A stretch of 64,000 nucleotides of DNA from Actinomyces viscosus (lineage in GTDB: Bacteria > Actinomycetota > Actinomycetes > Actinomycetales > Actinomycetaceae): contig NZ_LR134477.1 of the NCBI RefSeq assembly GCF_900637975.1, positions 372,001-436,000 on the forward strand, read 5' to 3'. Positions 35,196-42,995 of this stretch are shown here, piece after piece. The translations under genes were made by a program, and so were the position numbers. Position 1 is the first letter of the stretch. Each line of letters starts with the position of its first letter. The notes under the pieces are model-generated. The model made no database searches, was not told the origin of the DNA, and was given only the letters and a program-made list of their open reading frames with translations.

Positions 35196-36146
35196 ATGCC
35201 GCACTCGACAGGTCTTCGTGGTCGTGAGCTCATCAAGGGCCACGCGACCCTCAACGACTTCCTCATGCTGGTCGATCCCAGCTGCGAGGTCGCCGTCAGC
35301 GGCGCCGACATCGCAGCGGTCTGCGACCGCCACCGCGGCATCGGCGCCGACGGTTTCGTGCGCGTCGTGCGAACCACCGCCCTGCCCGGAGCCGGGGCCT
35401 TCGCCGCGGCCGTGCCCGAGGCTGAGTGGTTCATGGACTACTACAACGCCGACGGCTCCGTGGCCGAGATGTGCGGCAATGCCACCCGCCTGTTCGTCCA
35501 CGTCCTGGACAGTGAGGGGCTGCGTCCCATCGCCGACGGCGAGTCCGTCACGATCGGCACGCGCGGCGGGGCGCGCACCATCACCCGCCTGGGGGACCTG
35601 TGGACCGTGGACATGGGGCCGGCCCGCCTCACCCGCCCCCGCCAGGCTCAGGACGAGGGCTGGGACACGACCGTCGTCGTCCCCGGACTGACGGGCGAGC
35701 GCGCCGCACTGAGCGTCGAGATGCCCAACCCCCACACCGTCGTCGCCCTGGGCGAGGAGAGCGAGCTCGAGGCGGCCCTCTTCGCCGGGCTCACCGACTC
35801 CGCCGCCCCGGTCGTCTACGACCCCCTCCCCGAGGCCGGGACCAACCTCGAGCTGGTCGTGCCGCTGGGGGAGGAGACCGACCCCGGCACCCAGGTGCCG
35901 GTCGGCATCGCCCGCATGCGCGTCCTGGAGCGCGGGGTGGGGGAGACGCTCTCCTGCGGAACGGGCTGCTGCGCCGTCGCCGTCGCCCTGCACGCATGGA
36001 CCGGCCCGGGCGCCCCTGAGGACTACCGGCTGCTCGTGCCCGGCGGGGAGATCGGGGTGCACGTGGGCGCCGACCCCCTGGCCGAGGACAGCACCGTGCT
36101 GCTGACCGGACCGGCCACCATCACCGGACGGGTCACCGTCGCCTGA
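35196..36146 (+). CDS. dapF: Diaminopimelate epimerase
   Basis: Interconverts LL- and meso-diaminopimelate for lysine and, in many bacteria, cell-wall synthesis. Both catalytic Cys are present: MCGNATRLFVHVL and ETLSCGTGCCAVAVAL. The start HSTGLRGRELIKGHATLNDF is of the usual type, and the 316 residues are a little longer than E. coli DapF because of insertions. It is followed by brnQ after 74 bp rather than directly by hflX. Confidence 0.95.
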   Translation: MPHSTGLRGRELIKGHATLNDFLMLVDPSCEVAVSGADIAAVCDRHRGIGADGFVRVVRTTALPGAGAFAAAVPEAEWFMDYYNADGSVAEMCGNATRLFVHVLDSEGLRPIADGESVTIGTRGGARTITRLGDLWTVDMGPARLTRPRQAQDEGWDTTVVVPGLTGERAALSVEMPNPHTVVALGEESELEAALFAGLTDSAAPVVYDPLPEAGTNLELVVPLGEETDPGTQVPVGIARMRVLERGVGETLSCGTGCCAVAVALHAWTGPGAPEDYRLLVPGGEIGVHVGADPLAEDSTVLLTGPATITGRVTVA

Positions 36147-36220
36147 CAGCCTCCCGGCCCGCCCCGAACAGCTCCCGGACGTCGCACCGACGCCGCATCC
36201 GAGAAGAGAAACCGACCACC

Positions 36221-37612
36221 ATGACCCAGCTATCCAACCGCAGCGCCGTTGGCACCATCCTGCCGACCGGGCTGATGCTCTTCGCCCTGTTCTTCGGGGC
36301 CGGCAACCTCATCTTCCCGCCCCTGCTGGGAGCCGCCTCAGGGAAGTCCTTCATCCCGGTCATGGCGGGATTCCTGGCCACCGGGGTCCTCATGCCGCTC
36401 ATCACCGTGGTGGCGGTCTCCACCTCCGGTGAGGGCATCCTCGGGCTGGCACGCCGGGTGGGACCCCGATTCGGCCTGGTCATGCCCCTGGCGGTCTACC
36501 TGGCGATCGGACCGCTCTACGCCATCGCCCGCGTCACCACGGTCGCCTACGAGCTGGCGACCCGACCGGTCCTCGAGCTGTGGGGAATGCACGGCTCCCG
36601 CCTGGCCCTGCTGGTGCACGTGACAGTGTTCATGGCCGTTGCCTTCGGCATCGCCCGCAGCCCGAGCCGCCTGGCCGACCGCGTCGGCCGCTGGCTGACG
36701 CCCGCGCTGCTGGCCCTGCTGTGCGGCGTCACCGTCCTGGCGGCCCCCGGTGTGGAGCGCCAGGCCATCGAGCCCTACGCGAGCGCGCCCCTGACCACCG
36801 GCCTGACCCAGGGCTACCTCACCATGGACGTCCTGGCGGCCACCGTCTTCGGCATCGTGGTCATCACCTCCCTGCGCGAGCGCGGCCTGACCTCCCCCAA
36901 GCGCCTGGTGCGCGGCACGATCCTGTCCGGGGGCATCGCCGCGGCGCTCCTGGGACTGGTCTACATCGGTCTGGCCGTCCTGGGCACCCGCACCCGCGGC
37001 GAGATCACCACCGACACCAAGGACGGCACTGAGCTGCTGCGCAACGCCGCCTCCTCGACGCTGGGGACCTCCGGCGTCGTCATCTTCGCCGCCATCGTCA
37101 TCCTGGCCTGCCTGACCACTGCGGTCGGCCTGCTGGCGTCCTGGGCCGGATACGCCTACACCGCCTGGCCCGCCATCTCCTTCAACCGGCAGCTCGCAGC
37201 CTGCGCCCTGGTCTCCTTCACCCTGGCCAACCTGGGACTGAGCGCCATCCTCAAGATCGCAGGACCCCTGCTGTACCTGCTCCACCCCTTCGCCATCGCC
37301 CTGGTCACGGTGACGCTCGTCGACGCTCTGGCCCCCGGCCGGCTCAGGGCCGCCTACCAGTGGTGCGTCATCACTGCCGGGATCTTCGGATCCGTCTCCG
37401 CGATCACCGCCGCCGGCTGGGACGGGCCCAGCAGGCTGCTTGCGCGCACTGGGCTGTGGAGCGACTCCACCGGCTGGATCCTGCCGGCACTCATCGCCCT
37501 GGGGATCGGCATCGCCCTGGACGTCCGGTCCGGGGCCTGGTCCACGCCGGCACCGGAGGAGCCCAGCCAGGCGCAGCACGACGTCGAGCACGCGGCGGCC
37601 TCACAGCTCTGA
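36221..37612 (+). CDS. brnQ: Branched-chain amino acid:cation symporter, BrnQ family
   Basis: LIVCS-family carrier importing leucine, isoleucine and valine. About twelve hydrophobic segments; the family's opening GLMLFALFFGAGNLIFPPLL is very clear, and GYLTMDVLAATVFGIVVITS is a second family stretch. 463 residues is normal. There is no strong Shine-Dalgarno, but the ATG gives the expected N-terminus. It belongs to a four-gene insert between dapF and hflX. Confidence 0.92.
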   Translation: MTQLSNRSAVGTILPTGLMLFALFFGAGNLIFPPLLGAASGKSFIPVMAGFLATGVLMPLITVVAVSTSGEGILGLARRVGPRFGLVMPLAVYLAIGPLYAIARVTTVAYELATRPVLELWGMHGSRLALLVHVTVFMAVAFGIARSPSRLADRVGRWLTPALLALLCGVTVLAAPGVERQAIEPYASAPLTTGLTQGYLTMDVLAATVFGIVVITSLRERGLTSPKRLVRGTILSGGIAAALLGLVYIGLAVLGTRTRGEITTDTKDGTELLRNAASSTLGTSGVVIFAAIVILACLTTAVGLLASWAGYAYTAWPAISFNRQLAACALVSFTLANLGLSAILKIAGPLLYLLHPFAIALVTVTLVDALAPGRLRAAYQWCVITAGIFGSVSAITAAGWDGPSRLLARTGLWSDSTGWILPALIALGIGIALDVRSGAWSTPAPEEPSQAQHDVEHAAASQL

Positions 37613-37656
37613 GCTCCTGCGCACCCCTGAGCGTCCCTGAGCGGATCAGGGCGCGG

Positions 37657-37662
37657 TAGCCT
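37657..37662 (+). promoter_or_regulatory. -10 box of the first MFS gene, leaderless type
   Basis: TAGCCT lies 6 nt before GTG 37669. Confidence 0.45.
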
Positions 37663-37668
37663 CTCGGG

Positions 37669-39159
37669 GTGCCCCCCTCACGCCCCTCAGCCCCCACCGA
37701 GCCAGCAGCCCCGGACCACCGGCGGCTCCTGCCGACGCTGCTCATCCCCGCCTTCGTCACGCTGCTGGCCGTCTCCTCGGTCAACGTCATCCTCCCTGCC
37801 GTCTCCCAGGACCTGCGCGCCGGCACCGCCGGGCTCCAGCTCGTCGTGTCCGGCTACGCCCTCGTCTTCGGGGTCGTCCTCGTCCCGGCCGGACGCGCCG
37901 GGGACGTCATGGGGCGGGGGAGGATCTTCGTCATCGGCATGATCCTGTTCGGGATCGGGTCCCTGGCCTCGGGGCTCGCCCCCGACGTCGTCACCCTCAA
38001 CCTGGCCCGGGTGGTCATGGGAGTCGGGTCCGGACTGCTCAACCCGCAGGTGGCCGGCATGATCCAGCAGTTCTACTCCGGAGAGGCCAGAGGGCGGGCC
38101 TTCGGGCTCTTCGGCGCCGTCATCGGGGTCTCGGTGGCGGTGGGGCCGGTGCTCAGCGGCGGGCTCATCGGCTGGCTCGGAGGCGACTGGGGCTGGCGAG
38201 CCTCCTTCCTCATCAACGTCCCCCTCGTGCTGCTCGGCATCTGGGCCGCGCGCCGATACCTGCCGGGCTCCGCCTGGCGCCGCCAGGACGCTGAAGGGCG
38301 CAAGGACCGTGCGGATCACGGAGACGGCGCCGAGGCGCCTCGTCGCAGCGGAGTCGACCTCGACCCGGTGGGCATGGTGCTGCTCGCCGCCGGCACGCTC
38401 CTGGTCATGATCCCCTTCATGGAGGCCTCGGCCGGTGCCTGGGTCTGGGGCCTGGAAGCGGCCGGCATCGGCGTCATCGCCGCCTGGGTGGCCTGGGAGA
38501 GACGCTACCGTGACCGGGGCGGCGCCCCCATGGTGGACCTCAGCCTCCTGGCCATCCCGTCCTTCGCCTACGGGAGCCTGGCCATCGCCGTGTACTTCCT
38601 GGGCTACACCTCGGTGTGGATCATCGTGGCCCAGTACGTCCAGGCCGGCCTGGGCTCGACCGCCCTGGCCAGCGGGCTCATCGGGGTCCCGGCCGCCCTG
38701 GCGGGATCGGTGGCGGCCGCCGTCGCCGGCCGCCGCGTCATCCGGGTGGGACGGGTCATGGTGCTCGGCGGCATGGTTCTGGGCATGGCCGGGCTGCTGG
38801 CCAGCGTCGGCGTCATCCGCATGCACGCGAGCGCGGGCTGGAGCCCCTGGTGGCTCACCCTCACGCTCCTCGTGCTCGGGGTGGGGCAGGGCCTCGTGGT
38901 CTCCCCGAACCAGACGCTTTCTCTGGCCGACGTGCCCCTGGAGTACGCGGGCGCCGCCGGCGGCATCCTCCAGACCGGTGAGCGCATCGGCACCTCCATC
39001 GGCATCGCCGCCATCACGGGCCTGACCTTCCGCGTCTCGCACTCCTCGGGGTGGGACGCCGCCGCCCAGGCGGGGCTCCTGGCCGTCGTGGGCGCCATCG
39101 CCGTGTCGGCCGTGGTCGCCGTCGTCGACCTGCGACTGGCCGCCCGACGACGTCGGTAG
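37669..39159 (+). CDS. MFS transporter, DHA2-like
   Basis: Drug:proton antiporter-type major facilitator of 496 residues with about 14 hydrophobic segments. Motif A-like GRAGDVMGRGRIFVIGMILF and motif C-like GAVIGVSVAVGPVLSGGLIG are visible. A cytoplasmic loop (SAWRRQDAEGRKDRADHGDG) divides the halves. The start is GTG. Substrate unknown; the family exports dyes, antiseptics and antibiotics. It converges with the methyltransferase gene. Confidence 0.88.
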   Translation: MPPSRPSAPTEPAAPDHRRLLPTLLIPAFVTLLAVSSVNVILPAVSQDLRAGTAGLQLVVSGYALVFGVVLVPAGRAGDVMGRGRIFVIGMILFGIGSLASGLAPDVVTLNLARVVMGVGSGLLNPQVAGMIQQFYSGEARGRAFGLFGAVIGVSVAVGPVLSGGLIGWLGGDWGWRASFLINVPLVLLGIWAARRYLPGSAWRRQDAEGRKDRADHGDGAEAPRRSGVDLDPVGMVLLAAGTLLVMIPFMEASAGAWVWGLEAAGIGVIAAWVAWERRYRDRGGAPMVDLSLLAIPSFAYGSLAIAVYFLGYTSVWIIVAQYVQAGLGSTALASGLIGVPAALAGSVAAAVAGRRVIRVGRVMVLGGMVLGMAGLLASVGVIRMHASAGWSPWWLTLTLLVLGVGQGLVVSPNQTLSLADVPLEYAGAAGGILQTGERIGTSIGIAAITGLTFRVSHSSGWDAAAQAGLLAVVGAIAVSAVVAVVDLRLAARRRR

Positions 39160-39183
39160 CCGCGAGGACCGAGAGCCGACCGC

Positions 39184-39816
39184 TCAGCCGTCAGCCGGCC
39201 CGTTCGGTGAGCGGCGCACCCGCAGGACCCGGAAGCCCTTCGAGGACGCCTGTCGGCTCACGTCCCAGCCCTGGCCGGTCAGCCACGCCGCCAGCGAGTC
39301 CGCCCCCAGGTTCTTGAGCACCACCAACCAGGCCTCGCCGTCGTCGGACAGCAGCGCCAGCCAGGTCAGCAGGAGGTCATGCAGGGCCTCCTTGCCGATG
39401 CGCACCGGCGGGTTGGACCAGATGAGGTCCACCGACGTCGAGGTCTCGCGCAGCCAGGCGAGCAGCTCCTCGGCCGGGCGGACGCGCACGTTGCCCAGGC
39501 CCGCGGCGTCGGCGTTGCGGGCGGTCAGGGCCAGTGAGCGCTCGTTGACATCGGCCGCCAGGACCGTGGCCCCGGGGGCGGCGCCGGCCAGGGCCAGCGC
39601 GATCGGCCCCCAGCCGCAGCCCAGGTCCAGGAAGGTACCCGTCTGCGGAGGATCGGGGACGTGGTCGAGAAGGACCTGGGTGCCCTTGTCGAGACGGTCA
39701 GCGCTGAAGACGCCGGAGGCCGTGACCACCGTGTGCTCCACGCCGCGGATCGTGAAGCGGTGGGTGCGCTCCTCGGCCTCGACGGCGGGGGAGGCGGTGA
39801 AGTAGTGCTCGCTCAC
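39184..39816 (-). CDS. RsmC-like class I SAM methyltransferase
   Basis: Small-domain MTS methyltransferase of 210 residues, close to the C-terminal half of RsmC (16S rRNA G1207 N2-methyltransferase). It shows GVFSADRLDKGTQVLL, SAM motif FLDLGCGWGPIALALA and catalytic SNPPVRIGKEALH (NPP plus the family's H/R surroundings). The single-domain form is common in Gram-positives. GTG 39816 has a minus-strand TAGCCT 7 nt upstream. The exact rRNA target is inferred. Confidence 0.88.
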   Translation of the reverse strand: MSEHYFTASPAVEAEERTHRFTIRGVEHTVVTASGVFSADRLDKGTQVLLDHVPDPPQTGTFLDLGCGWGPIALALAGAAPGATVLAADVNERSLALTARNADAAGLGNVRVRPAEELLAWLRETSTSVDLIWSNPPVRIGKEALHDLLLTWLALLSDDGEAWLVVLKNLGADSLAAWLTGQGWDVSRQASSKGFRVLRVRRSPNGPADG

Positions 39817-39823
39817 GCGGGCC

Positions 39824-39841
39824 AGGCTACCCGCGTACCCT
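39824..39841. promoter_or_regulatory. Divergent leaderless promoters of methyltransferase and second MFS gene
   Basis: On the minus strand TAGCCT (39824-39829) lies 7 nt before GTG 39816; on the plus strand TACCCT (39836-39841) lies 7 nt before ATG 39849. The whole intergenic region is only 32 bp. Confidence 0.5.
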
Positions 39842-39848
39842 GACGGGC

Positions 39849-41237
39849 ATGACCGCCCCCGCCCGCTCCTCGACCAGTCCCTCCGTCGGAGCGCTCCTCG
39901 GCTCGCGGGCGGGGCGCCTGGCGCTGGCGGTGCTCGTCGTCGAGCTGCTGGCGGGCATGCAGGTCTACCTCAACCAGACGGTCCTGCCGCTGCTGGCCAC
40001 CGAGATGGGCGAGCGCGGCTCCTACGGACTGGTGACGGCCGCCGCCCAGGTCCCCGCCTTCCTCACGATGCCGCTGGGCGGGGCCATGCTCACCCGGTGG
40101 CGCCCCGCCCGGCTCATGACGGCGCTCACCGCCCTGCTGGTGGTCGGCGCCGTCGTGGGAGCCCTCGCCCCGAACATCGAGGCCTACGTCCTCGGGGAGA
40201 TCCTGCGGGGCCTGGCCGCCGGAGCCCTGGCGACGGCCACCATGGGGGTCATGGTGGCCGGTCTGCCCGACGCCTGGAGGCGGCTGTGCCTGGCGGCCGG
40301 CTCGGGCATGTGGGTCCTGGCGGCCCTGGTCGGCCCCGTCTACGCCTCCGGCATCAGCGCCTCCTGGGGCTGGCGCTGGGCCCTCGTGGTCTACCTGCCC
40401 CTGCTCATCGCGGCCCGGGCCGTCATGGCCGGTCAGGTCCGCGACCTCAGTCTGGACGAGGACGAGGGCGCGGGCGGCGATGAGCCGGTCCCGTGGCTGC
40501 CCGCCGTGGCCATGGCCACGGGCGTGGCACTCATCGGGGCGCTGCGCGCCTCGGGACCCTGGTTCTGGCCCGGCGTCTCCGGTGGGACCGCGCTGGTGCT
40601 CTGGTCCTGCTCGCGGGTCCTGCCGAAGGGGACCCTGCGCCTGGCGGCCGGCAGGCGCGCGGGCATCGCCACCCTGCTGTGGGTGTGCGCCTTCTTCCTG
40701 ACCCTGGACTACCTGGTGGCCCCCAGCGCCCACGACGTCCTGGGCATGAGCCCGACCCAGACCGGCTGGGCACTGACCGCCGGCGGCATCGGCTGGTCGG
40801 CCACCGCCATCGCCTGCGGCGCCCACCCGGCGCGCGAGCCGCAGAACTACCGGCGCCGCACCGCGCTGGCCGCGGTCTTCTTCGGGCTCGGCGCCGCCGT
40901 CATGGTGGCCACGGTCCTGGACCGACCGGAGTGGTGGGGCTGGTGGGGACTTCCTGTGGGATACGGCGTGGCGAGCATCGGCATGGGCCTGACCCACCTG
41001 GACACCATGAACCGCATCGTCACCGATCCCACCGAGCCCGACGGCATCACCCACGCCCAGGCGGCCACCGCCGTGACGATCGCCGGGGCGGCCGGCGGCG
41101 CCGTCCTGGGGACGGCCGCCACGGCCTTCGTCGCCCCCACCACGGCCGGCGTCGAGACCGCCCGGCTGTGGCCGTCCCTGGTCCTACTCGCCGGGGGCCT
41201 CCTGCTCACCCCGCTGCTGGCCCGACGCGCCGCCTGA
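39849..41237 (+). CDS. MFS transporter
   Basis: Major facilitator protein of 462 residues with 12 to 14 hydrophobic segments (AVLVVELLAGMQVYLNQTVL first). Family motifs include PLGGAMLTRWRPARLM in the loop 2-3 position. An acidic loop (SLDEDEGAGGDEPVP) is cytoplasmic. Not closely recognisable as any characterised exporter; substrate unknown. Divergent from the methyltransferase gene. Confidence 0.82.
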   Translation: MTAPARSSTSPSVGALLGSRAGRLALAVLVVELLAGMQVYLNQTVLPLLATEMGERGSYGLVTAAAQVPAFLTMPLGGAMLTRWRPARLMTALTALLVVGAVVGALAPNIEAYVLGEILRGLAAGALATATMGVMVAGLPDAWRRLCLAAGSGMWVLAALVGPVYASGISASWGWRWALVVYLPLLIAARAVMAGQVRDLSLDEDEGAGGDEPVPWLPAVAMATGVALIGALRASGPWFWPGVSGGTALVLWSCSRVLPKGTLRLAAGRRAGIATLLWVCAFFLTLDYLVAPSAHDVLGMSPTQTGWALTAGGIGWSATAIACGAHPAREPQNYRRRTALAAVFFGLGAAVMVATVLDRPEWWGWWGLPVGYGVASIGMGLTHLDTMNRIVTDPTEPDGITHAQAATAVTIAGAAGGAVLGTAATAFVAPTTAGVETARLWPSLVLLAGGLLLTPLLARRAA

Positions 41238-41269
41238 GTGCGCGGGTGGCCTCACCGGCCCGGGGGCAG

Positions 41270-41275
41270 TAGCAT
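41270..41275 (+). promoter_or_regulatory. -10 box of the hflX leader
   Basis: TAGCAT lies 7 nt before the ATG of a seven-codon reading frame at 41283, so the transcript would begin at, or next to, that ATG. Confidence 0.5.
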
Positions 41276-41282
41276 CACCCCC

Positions 41283-41306
41283 ATGTGGATCCTTCGTATG
41301 CGCTGA
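41283..41306 (+). CDS. Predicted leader peptide MWILRMR upstream of hflX
   Basis: Seven codons and TGA, starting just after a -10 box and ending 78 nt before the hflX start. The last three residues are Arg-Met-Arg, the +x+ (R/K-x-R/K) type of motif at which macrolide-bound ribosomes are known to stall in some erm leaders. Two hairpins follow. Translation and regulation are inferred; the reading frame, promoter and hairpins are seen directly. Confidence 0.5.
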   Translation: MWILRMR

Positions 41307-41308
41307 CA

Positions 41309-41360
41309 CGGCGGTCGACGCCGCTCCCGCCAGAACCATCGCGCCCCATCGAAGGGGCGC
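41309..41360 (+). promoter_or_regulatory. Candidate attenuator hairpins of hflX
   Basis: Hairpin 1 CGGCG-gtcga-CGCCG (41309-41323) begins 2 nt after the leader stop codon, within reach of a ribosome stalled on the leader. Hairpin 2 GCGCCCC-atcgaa-GGGGCGC (41341-41360) has a 7-bp perfect stem; CTTTTT lies about 18 nt later, just before the hflX GTG. The arrangement suits ribosome-controlled attenuation or translational control. Confidence 0.45.
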
Positions 41361-41383
41361 AGGCATACGACGAAGGACTTTTT

Positions 41384-42988
41384 GTGACCCAGAACCACTC
41401 CCGTACCCCCTCCACCCCCGAGGACGCTCGCGACGGCCGTGACAGCCGCGATGTTCAGGACGTCGTCGCCAGGGTCCTGTCCCGGACCGGGACCGCCCTG
41501 GCCTCCACCGCCGCCCAGCACGAGCGGGAGGCCGACCGCCGAGAGGCCAACGACTCCGACGACGGTGCCCTTGAGCGCGAGGCCCGCGCCGCCCGCCGCC
41601 GCGTGGCCGGCCTGTCCACCGAGCTGGAGGACGTCAGCGAGGTCGAGTACCGCCAGGTCCGCCTGGAGAAGGTCGTCCTGGTCGGCCTGGATCTGCCCCG
41701 TCCCCATGGCCCCGCCACCGGTGCCCCGGGCGGCAGCGCCCCGCAGACGCGGGACCTCCAGGACGCTGACACCTCCCTGCGCGAGCTGGCCGCCCTGGCC
41801 CAGACCGCCGGCAGCGAGGTCCTCGACGCCCTCGTCCAGAGACGCGACCACCCCGACCCGGCCACCTACCTGGGCAGCGGCAAGGCACGCGAGCTGGCCG
41901 ATGTGGTGGCCGCGGCCGGGGCCGACACGGTCATCGTCGACGGCGAGCTCGCCCCCTCCCAGCGGCGGGCCCTGGAGGACGTCGTCGGCGTCAAGGTCGT
42001 CGACCGCACCGCCCTCATCCTGGACATCTTCGCTCAGCACGCCAAGTCCCGCGAGGGCAAGGCCCAGGTCGAGCTCGCCCAGCTCGAGTACCTCCTGCCG
42101 CGCCTGCGCGGATGGGGCGAGTCCATGTCCCGTCAGGCCGGGGGCCGCGTGGCCGCGGGCCAGGGCATCGGCTCACGCGGCCCCGGAGAGACCAAGATCG
42201 AGCTCGACCGGCGTCGCATCCGTCAGCGCATGGCCCGCCTGCGCCGCGAGATCCAGGCCATGGCCCCCTCACGAGAGACCAAGCGGGGCTCGCGCCGGCG
42301 CGGTGCCATCCCCTCGGTGGCGATCGCCGGCTACACCAACGCCGGCAAGTCCTCCCTCATGAACCGGCTCACCGAGGCCGGCATCATGGTCGAGGACGCC
42401 CTGTTCGCCACCCTCGACCCCACCGTGCGGCGCGCCGAGACCTCCGAGGGGCGCACCTACACCCTCACCGACACCGTCGGCTTCGTACGCAACCTGCCCC
42501 ACGAGCTCATCGAGGCCTTCCGCTCCACCCTGGAGGAGGTGGCCGGGGCCGACCTCGTGCTCCACGTCGTCGACGCCGCCCACCCCGACCCCCTGGGCCA
42601 GGTGGCGGCCGTGCGCACCGTCCTGTCCGAGATCCCCGGCGCCCTGGACGTCCCCGAGCTCATCGTCCTCAACAAGGTCGACCTCGCCGACGCCGTCACC
42701 CTGGCGGCGCTGCGCACCGGCCTGCCCGGAGCAGTGGCGGTCTCAGCCCGCACGGGGGAGGGGATCGAGGAGCTGCGCACCCGCATCGAGCAGATGCTGC
42801 CCCACCCTCAGGTGAGCATCGACGCCGTCGTGCCCTACTCGCGCGGCGACCTCGTCTCCCGGGTCCACGCCGAGGGCGAGATCGACACGGTCGACTACGT
42901 CGAGACCGGGACCCGCGTCGTGGCGCGCGTCGGCGCAGCCCTGGCCGCCGAGATCGAGGGCGTCGCCACAGGCGCCACCGTCGGCTAG
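41384..42988 (+). CDS. hflX: Ribosome-associated GTPase HflX
   Basis: GTPase that splits stalled 70S ribosomes. 534 residues: an unstructured acidic N-terminus, the HflX nucleotide-binding-like domain (YLGSGKARELADVVAAAGAD, then VVDRTALILDIFAQHAKSRE), the QVELAQLEYLLPRLRGWG helices, and the G domain with GYTNAGKSSLMNRL, DTVGFVRNLPHELIEAFRST and NKVD. GTG 41384 follows AAGGA by 6 nt and gives the best N-terminus; the frame is open back to 41285. The leader peptide and hairpins upstream suggest regulation by translation inhibitors. The DinG-type helicase gene starts 7 nt after its stop. Confidence 0.95.
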   Translation: MTQNHSRTPSTPEDARDGRDSRDVQDVVARVLSRTGTALASTAAQHEREADRREANDSDDGALEREARAARRRVAGLSTELEDVSEVEYRQVRLEKVVLVGLDLPRPHGPATGAPGGSAPQTRDLQDADTSLRELAALAQTAGSEVLDALVQRRDHPDPATYLGSGKARELADVVAAAGADTVIVDGELAPSQRRALEDVVGVKVVDRTALILDIFAQHAKSREGKAQVELAQLEYLLPRLRGWGESMSRQAGGRVAAGQGIGSRGPGETKIELDRRRIRQRMARLRREIQAMAPSRETKRGSRRRGAIPSVAIAGYTNAGKSSLMNRLTEAGIMVEDALFATLDPTVRRAETSEGRTYTLTDTVGFVRNLPHELIEAFRSTLEEVAGADLVLHVVDAAHPDPLGQVAAVRTVLSEIPGALDVPELIVLNKVDLADAVTLAALRTGLPGAVAVSARTGEGIEELRTRIEQMLPHPQVSIDAVVPYSRGDLVSRVHAEGEIDTVDYVETGTRVVARVGAALAAEIEGVATGATVG

Positions 42989-42995
42989 AGCCGTC

